Source of the DNA: an uncultured Clostridia bacterium
GTDB taxonomy: Bacteria; Bacillota; Clostridia; Oscillospirales; Acutalibacteraceae
Assembly: GCA_937884975.1 (NCBI GenBank)
Contig: CAKZZS010000080.1
Coordinates: 1 to 9,653, forward strand
Direction: 5' to 3'
DNA length: 9,653 bases
Shown: piece by piece, positions 5,540 through 9,653 of the stretch
How the letters are laid out: every line of letters starts with the position of its first letter
Numbering within the stretch: position 1 is the stretch's first letter
Notes under the pieces: model-generated
Told to the model about the DNA's origin: nothing
Seen by the model: only the letters and a program-made list of their open reading frames with translations
Database searches by the model: none
Translations under genes and position numbers: made by a program

Positions 5540-6877
5540 TTATTTAAGCCTTTCAAGAAGCTGCGCCTGCTGTTGTTCGTAACCGGGTTTACCGAGAAGA
5601 GCAAACATATTCTTTTTATAGCTTTCAACACCCGGCTGGTCAAACGGATTAACGCCGAGAATATAACCTGAAATGGCACACGCCTTTTCAAGGAAATAAA
5701 TGAGATAACCAAGTTGCGACTCATTCATTTCTTCTACTTCAAGAATCATATTCGGAACTCCGCCGTCCGTATGAGCAAGAACAGTACCCTCAAAAGCCTT
5801 TTTGTTGACAAAATCCATTGTTTTACCTGCGACAAAATTAAGTCCGTCAAGGTTTTCGGGATCTTCGTTTATGATAAGCTCACGCTTTGGCTTTTTAAAG
5901 GAAACAACTGTTTCAAAAAGCTGTCTTTCGCCCTGCTGAATATACTGACCCATAGAATGAAGATCGGTTGAAAAAATTGCAGAAGCCGGGAAAATACCTT
6001 TATTATCCTTTCCCTCGCTCTCACCGAAAAGCTGTTTGAACCATTCGTTCATCATAGTATAGTCAGGCTCATAACAAACCATCATTTCAATTTTCTTACC
6101 CTTACGGTAAAGAAGATTTCTTATCGCCGCATACTTATAGCAGTCATTTTCCTCAAGACTATCGCTTGTAAGCTCATTTCTTGCCTTTGCGGCGCCTTCC
6201 ATCAATGCATCAATATCCGCGCCCGAAACGGCGATGGGAAGCAAACCGACAGCAGTAAGAACGGAATATCTGCCGCCTACGTTGTCGGGGACAACAAAGG
6301 TTTCATAGCCTTCTCTGTCCGCAAGTCCTTTAAGAGTTCCTCTTGATTTATCCGTTGTAACGAATATTCTTTCGGCAGCTCCCTTCTCACCGTATTTGTC
6401 AATAAGAAGCTGTCTGAAAATACGGAAAGCTACTGCAGGCTCCGTTGTGGTACCGGACTTTGAAATAACATTAACGGAAAAATCCTTTCCCTCGCAAAGG
6501 GAAACAAGCTCTGTAAGAGCCGAGGAAGAAATACTGTTGCCCGTAAAATATATTTCGGGAGTATTTTTCTTAATAAGGTTATAGTTCTGGGAATTGATGA
6601 ACTCAATTGCCGCCCTTGCGCCGAGATAAGAACCGCCGATACCGATAACTATAAGCACCTGGGAATTATGAATTATTCTGTCAGCCGCTTTTTTTATCCT
6701 TGAAAACTCATCTTTGTCATAATTAACGGGAAGGTCAACCCAGCCGAGGAAATCGCTTCCTGCACCTGTTTTTGTATTAAGTAATTCGGCAGCAGCCTTA
6801 ACCTCAGGCGAAATTGCCTCAAGATCCTGACTGCTGATAAAATCCTTAAGATATTTTGCATTTAATTTTACACTCAT
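5540..6877 (-). CDS. pgi: Glucose-6-phosphate isomerase
   Basis: This enzyme interconverts glucose 6-phosphate and fructose 6-phosphate in glycolysis and gluconeogenesis, in the cytosol. At 445 residues it matches the compact Firmicutes-type enzyme. Visible are IGIGGSYLGARAA (78-90), the phosphate-binding SKSGTTTEP (139-147) and signature 1, DNVGGRYSVLTAVGLL (198-213). Glu286 lies in GESEGK, His307 in DLHSMGQ, and signature 2, FDQPGVESYKK (412-422), contains Lys421; these align with the catalytic Glu, His and Lys of the family. All key residues are present. The start at 6877 has a modest ribosome binding site (GGGA about seven bases away; a better AAGGA lies too far upstream). It has its own promoter at 6915-6943 and is probably co-transcribed with the P-loop gene downstream. 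Confidence 0.98.
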   Translation of the reverse strand: MSVKLNAKYLKDFISSQDLEAISPEVKAAAELLNTKTGAGSDFLGWVDLPVNYDKDEFSRIKKAADRIIHNSQVLIVIGIGGSYLGARAAIEFINSQNYNLIKKNTPEIYFTGNSISSSALTELVSLCEGKDFSVNVISKSGTTTEPAVAFRIFRQLLIDKYGEKGAAERIFVTTDKSRGTLKGLADREGYETFVVPDNVGGRYSVLTAVGLLPIAVSGADIDALMEGAAKARNELTSDSLEENDCYKYAAIRNLLYRKGKKIEMMVCYEPDYTMMNEWFKQLFGESEGKDNKGIFPASAIFSTDLHSMGQYIQQGERQLFETVVSFKKPKRELIINEDPENLDGLNFVAGKTMDFVNKKAFEGTVLAHTDGGVPNMILEVEEMNESQLGYLIYFLEKACAISGYILGVNPFDQPGVESYKKNMFALLGKPGYEQQQAQLLERLK

Positions 6878-6914
6878 TTAAAAATCCCATATCCTTTTAA
6901 TTTTTCTTTCTATT

Positions 6915-6943
6915 ATTCTAACCTAAAAACAAATTTATTTCAA
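6915..6943 (-). promoter_or_regulatory. Sigma-A-type promoter for pgi
   Basis: On the minus strand TTGAAA (6938-6943) and TAGAAT (6915-6920) have a 17-base spacer. The pair fills the short gap between the carboxypeptidase stop codon (6949) and pgi (start 6877). Transcription would begin near 6908. No terminator is seen between the two genes, so some read-through from the carboxypeptidase gene is also possible. Confidence 0.6.
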
Positions 6944-6948
6944 CCTTA

Positions 6949-8124
6949 TTATGAAATTTTATTTTTAAAAGCGTGTAAAATTCTTAAAAAAGCGTCAAAA
7001 AATGATAATCTGTCAATTTGCTCCGACGCACAAAGAGAATACTCTCCTACCGTTTCGCCGTTTAGAGTAAACAATACCTTTCCTATAATCTGTCCCTTTT
7101 CAACCGGCGCCTGAACATCAATCGGTATATCCACATTCTGTTCGATTTTATCCCTTGCGCCTTTTTCAATTAAAATCGGCTCGATTTCCGGTACGAAGGG
7201 CTTAATTTTATTGACTTTTCCGTTTCTTACTCCGACGTCAGTTATAAGATTTTCATCGATTTCGGGCGTAACCGTTTCAAGATTTGAAAAGCCCCAGTTG
7301 AGCATTGCCTTTGCGCCCTCAAATCTTTCTTCGCTCGTTTCGCAGCCAAGGACAACCGCTACAAGAGAGGTGCCGTTTCTTGTTGCCGTTGCGCTCAGGC
7401 AACACCCTGCCTTTGAGGTTGTTCCGGTTTTAAGTCCCGTACATCCGTCATAAAATCTGACAAGCTTGTTTGTATTAGTCAGCAAAGTTTCGCCGTTTCT
7501 CAACGAATCCATCCAGATAGTTGAATACTCCGTTACCTTTTTGTGTTTCATCAGTTCTCTTGACATAAGGGCAATATCGTATGCAGTTGTCTGATGCTCG
7601 TCGGTCGTGTCGTCAAGACCCGTACAGTTTACAAAAACCGTATTATTCATTCCGAGTTCTTTTGCCCTCTCGTTCATCATCTGAACAAATGCGTCATTGC
7701 TCCCTGCAATAAATTCACCCATAGCCACGCACGCGTCATTTGCGCTCGCAACACAAATTGCTTTTACAAGCTCGTCAACCGTCATCTGCTCCCCTTCTTC
7801 AAGCCAGATTTCACTGCCGCCCATTGATGAAGCATATTTGCTGACGGTAACAGTATCTTCATATTTAATTTTCCCACTGTCAATGGCTTCAAATATTAAA
7901 AGCAGTGACATAATTTTAGTTACTGAAGCAGGAAAAAGACGTTCGTTTTCATTTTTTGCCATTATCAGCTTTCCGGTTGATAAATCCATAAGAACAGCCG
8001 CTTTTGCCTTAACCTCAACCTTCATATCGGTATCATTTGCCGCAACGGATACAAAAGATAGACAACAAACAATAAAAGTCATGGAAAGAAAAACCGAAAC
8101 CGTTTTAATAATCATATTTTTCAT
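6949..8124 (-). CDS. dacA: D-alanyl-D-alanine carboxypeptidase (PBP5-like, S11 family)
   Basis: This low-molecular-weight penicillin-binding protein removes the terminal D-Ala of peptidoglycan pentapeptides outside the membrane. From the start at 8124 (391 residues) it has a signal peptide: MKNMIIK, a hydrophobic core to about residue 27, and likely cleavage after VAA (27-29). The active-site motifs are SVTK (Ser67, Lys70), SAN (Ser127, Asn129) and KTG (232-234). A PBP5-type C-terminal beta domain follows from about 285. The last ~20 residues (RLSFFDAFLRILHAFKNK) look like the amphipathic membrane-anchoring helix of this family. The start at 8124 is chosen over an in-frame ATG at 8160 because GGGAG (8132-8136) lies seven bases upstream and the extra 12 residues would spoil the signal peptide. 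It is divergent from mtaB. The symbol is by family; dacF-type naming is equally possible. Confidence 0.95.
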   Translation of the reverse strand: MKNMIIKTVSVFLSMTFIVCCLSFVSVAANDTDMKVEVKAKAAVLMDLSTGKLIMAKNENERLFPASVTKIMSLLLIFEAIDSGKIKYEDTVTVSKYASSMGGSEIWLEEGEQMTVDELVKAICVASANDACVAMGEFIAGSNDAFVQMMNERAKELGMNNTVFVNCTGLDDTTDEHQTTAYDIALMSRELMKHKKVTEYSTIWMDSLRNGETLLTNTNKLVRFYDGCTGLKTGTTSKAGCCLSATATRNGTSLVAVVLGCETSEERFEGAKAMLNWGFSNLETVTPEIDENLITDVGVRNGKVNKIKPFVPEIEPILIEKGARDKIEQNVDIPIDVQAPVEKGQIIGKVLFTLNGETVGEYSLCASEQIDRLSFFDAFLRILHAFKNKIS

Positions 8125-8148
8125 ATTATCACTCCCATACATTTTTAT

Positions 8149-8176
8149 TTGAAATTTCATTCAGTTATGCTATAAT
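8149..8176 (+). promoter_or_regulatory. Extended -10 promoter for mtaB
   Basis: TTGAAA (8149-8154) is followed after 16 bases by TATAAT (8171-8176), which is preceded by TGC for an extended -10 (8168-8170). Transcription would start near 8183, leaving a leader of about 22 bases that includes the AGGGAG ribosome binding site at 8193-8198. The inverted arms TGAAATTTCATT (8150-8161) and AATGAATTTCA (8183-8193) flank the -10 box and could be an operator. I see no convincing promoter for the divergent carboxypeptidase gene in this 80-base gap. Confidence 0.7.
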
Positions 8177-8204
8177 CAAATAAATGAATTTCAGGGAGTT
8201 GTCT

Positions 8205-9482
8205 ATGAACGTATTTTTTCACACCCTCGGCTGTAAGGTTAATCACTATGAAACTCAGGAAATGACCGAAGAGCTTGAGAAAAACGGATATATTATTGTA
8301 AATGAAGTTAATAAAGCGGATATTATTGTCATAAATTCCTGCACCGTAACCTCTGAAAGCGACAGAAAATCCCGTCAGGCCTTAAGACATTACCGTTCTC
8401 AAAACCCAAACGCAATAACCGTTATAACAGGCTGTATGACCCAGGCTTATTCAAAAAAAGCTCAACAGCTTTTTGAAGCAGACATTATACTCGGAAATAA
8501 AACGAACAAGCTACTGGATAAATCAATTAAAGAGTTTATTTTGACAAGAAAGCCGATAATAAATGTTGACCCTCATAAGGATAATGAACCGCTCATAAGC
8601 AATGGTATTTCCCGTTTTGAGGAAAGAACAAGAGCATACCTGAAAATCGAGGACGGCTGCAACAGATTTTGCTCTTACTGCGCCATTCCGTATGCCAGAG
8701 GCAGAGTGCGTTCAAAGCCTTTGGAAGAAATAGTAAAAGAAGCAACTTCGCTCGCACAAAACGGTTTTGTTGAAATCGTACTTGTAGGAATAAATCTTTC
8801 TGCATACGGAAGCGACCTTGAAAATGCAGATTTTCCTTCTGCAGTTGAAGCGGTTGCAAAAATTGACAAAGTTAAAAGAGTAAGACTCGGTTCGCTCGAA
8901 CCCGACCACCTTACGGACGATGTAATTGAAAGACTTTCAAAAATAAAAAAGCTTTGCCCTCATTTTCATATTTCACTTCAAAGCGGATGTGATAACACGC
9001 TTAAAAGAATGAACCGTCATTATACCGCAGACCAATTCAGTTCTTTATGCGATAAATTGAGAAGAACATTTAAAAACTGCGCTTTAACAACCGATATAAT
9101 GGTCGGCTTCTCGGGAGAAACCGAAGAAGATTTTAACGATACAGTTGAATTCGTAAAAAAGATTAAATTTGAAAAGGTACATATTTTCCCCTATTCGGTC
9201 AGGGAAGGAACAAGAGCGGCGTCCTTTGACGGAAAAATCACGAATAAAGAAAAAGCCGAACGCGCAAAAGCTCTTTCGGAGGTTTGCGGCAACATTCGCG
9301 CTCAATTCCTTAAAAATCAAATCGGAAAAGAATATGACGTGCTTATTGAAAGCAAGTTGCCCGATGGGTCTCTTTTTGGATATACGGAAAACTATATACC
9401 CGTAAAAATAAATGAAAATTCAGTTTCCGAAAACGGAAAATACATAATCAAAGACAGTGACGACGAATACTGTTATGCGTAA
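8205..9482 (+). CDS. mtaB: tRNA (N6-L-threonylcarbamoyladenosine(37)-C2)-methylthiotransferase MtaB
   Basis: MtaB is a radical SAM methylthiotransferase that turns t6A37 into ms2t6A37 in tRNAs reading ANN codons, next to the anticodon. From the start at 8205 (425 residues) the N-terminal UPF0004 domain supplies Cys10, Cys46 and Cys77 for one 4Fe-4S cluster. The radical SAM core has Cys152, Cys156 and Cys159 (CNRFCSYC) for the second. A TRAM RNA-binding domain covers about 371-418. The opening FFHTLGCKVNHYETQ and the SCTVTSESDRKSRQ motif point to the MtaB/e-MtaB subgroup rather than MiaB or RimO. The start at 8205 is preferred over the ATG at 8184 because AGGGAG lies six bases before it and the upstream ATG falls at the predicted transcription start. 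It is the only rightward gene here. Confidence 0.95.
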   Translation: MNVFFHTLGCKVNHYETQEMTEELEKNGYIIVNEVNKADIIVINSCTVTSESDRKSRQALRHYRSQNPNAITVITGCMTQAYSKKAQQLFEADIILGNKTNKLLDKSIKEFILTRKPIINVDPHKDNEPLISNGISRFEERTRAYLKIEDGCNRFCSYCAIPYARGRVRSKPLEEIVKEATSLAQNGFVEIVLVGINLSAYGSDLENADFPSAVEAVAKIDKVKRVRLGSLEPDHLTDDVIERLSKIKKLCPHFHISLQSGCDNTLKRMNRHYTADQFSSLCDKLRRTFKNCALTTDIMVGFSGETEEDFNDTVEFVKKIKFEKVHIFPYSVREGTRAASFDGKITNKEKAERAKALSEVCGNIRAQFLKNQIGKEYDVLIESKLPDGSLFGYTENYIPVKINENSVSENGKYIIKDSDDEYCYA

Positions 9483-9569
9483 ACCGATATAAAGCGGCAA
9501 ATTGTCTTTTTTGCGACAATTGCCCTTACGGGCAACGGCGGCAGCAAGCCACCGCCCTACTAATCGGTT
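9482..9569. repeat. Nested hairpin block downstream of mtaB
   Basis: AACCGAT at 9482-9488, overlapping the last base of the mtaB stop codon, is complementary to ATCGGTT at 9563-9569 and closes the block. Inside lie an imperfect stem (GGCAAATTGTC 9496-9506 against GACAATTGCC 9515-9524, with its T-run in the loop), TTGCCC-TTAC-GGGCAA (9520-9535), and a GGCGG/CCGCC stem (about 9538-9555). The first two stems overlap, so they are alternative folds. The block may act as the mtaB terminator, but no T-run follows a stem on the plus strand. Confidence 0.5.
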
Positions 9570-9653
9570 GAGATTCTTCGCTACGCTCAGAATGACATTT
9601 TATCGTTCCGAAGGAACACTTCACGCGTTTCTTTTGAAACGTACTTCACGTTG
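9570..9653. repeat. Short dispersed repeat and start of a hairpin-ACTTCACG tandem array
   Basis: TTCTTCGCTACGCTCAGAA (about 9574-9592) is an imperfect palindrome resembling a dispersed repeat that I recall from many gut bacterial genomes. It is followed by GTTCC-GAA-GGAAC (9605-9617), ACTTCACG (9618-9625), CGTTTC-TTTT-GAAACG (9626-9641) and ACTTCACG again (9643-9650). The pattern is a constant 8-base linker between hairpins of different sequence. The array runs off the window edge. No coding sequence is evident. Confidence 0.55.

Noticed and set aside
7697..8152. 151-codon plus-strand frame opposite the carboxypeptidase gene
   Set aside because: The opposite strand encodes a protein with all S11 active-site motifs and a signal peptide; the plus frame matches nothing I recognise and has no start signals.
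8125..8160. Upstream ATG for the carboxypeptidase at 8160
   Set aside because: It adds 12 residues ahead of a well-formed signal peptide, and the GGGAG that fits the ATG at 8124 would fall inside the coding sequence.
8184..8204. Upstream ATG for mtaB at 8184
   Set aside because: It coincides with the predicted transcription start and lacks a ribosome binding site; the ATG at 8205 has AGGGAG at proper spacing and the usual family N-terminus.

Overview
The window looks like a chromosomal fragment from an anaerobic, low-to-moderate G+C member of the Firmicutes (class Clostridia, probably a gut Oscillospirales/Ruminococcaceae-type lineage). This rests on the gene content and order (yceD-rpmF, a DUF512 radical SAM protein coupled to der, Firmicutes-type pgi), AGGAGG-like ribosome binding sites, strong sigma-A-type promoters and families of short hairpin repeats. 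The lineage is an inference and the species cannot be told. All genes recognised are core housekeeping genes. No tRNA, rRNA, CRISPR array or intact transposase gene is visible.

Layout. Positions 1-251 are a G+C-rich patch (about 65% G+C over the first 240 bases, against roughly 35-43% just after it). It replaces the last codons of ruvC, which runs leftward from 689 and is intact only up to its last catalytic aspartates. Positions 690-1231 hold a ruvC promoter, a bidirectional terminator and a very hairpin-rich noncoding island that includes a roughly 160-base MITE-like element and two copies of a CCAGTTCAACTGG-core palindrome. Leftward genes follow: der (to 2566), a PDZ/radical SAM DUF512 gene (to 3900) overlapping der by 4 bases, a terminator, rpmF (bL32) and yceD (DUF177), led by a consensus promoter at 4706-4734. 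Positions 4760-5061 are a 302-base noncoding element with long, nearly identical terminal inverted repeats. Beyond it, still leftward, lie a small P-loop NTPase of unknown function, pgi with its own promoter, and a secreted D-alanyl-D-alanine carboxypeptidase. The only rightward gene, mtaB (8205-9482), diverges from the carboxypeptidase gene. The window ends in another hairpin-repeat block.

How the genes work together. yceD, rpmF, DUF512 and der form a ribosome-assembly-flavoured block: 23S rRNA accumulation, a 50S protein, and the GTPase for late 50S maturation. mtaB modifies tRNA position 37 and so also concerns translation. pgi serves glycolysis, the carboxypeptidase trims peptidoglycan, and ruvC resolves Holliday junctions. 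The novelty here is mainly in the noncoding repeats (three different families in under 10 kb), the uncharacterised P-loop protein and the DUF512-der coupling. The left edge is most simply explained as an assembly chimera.
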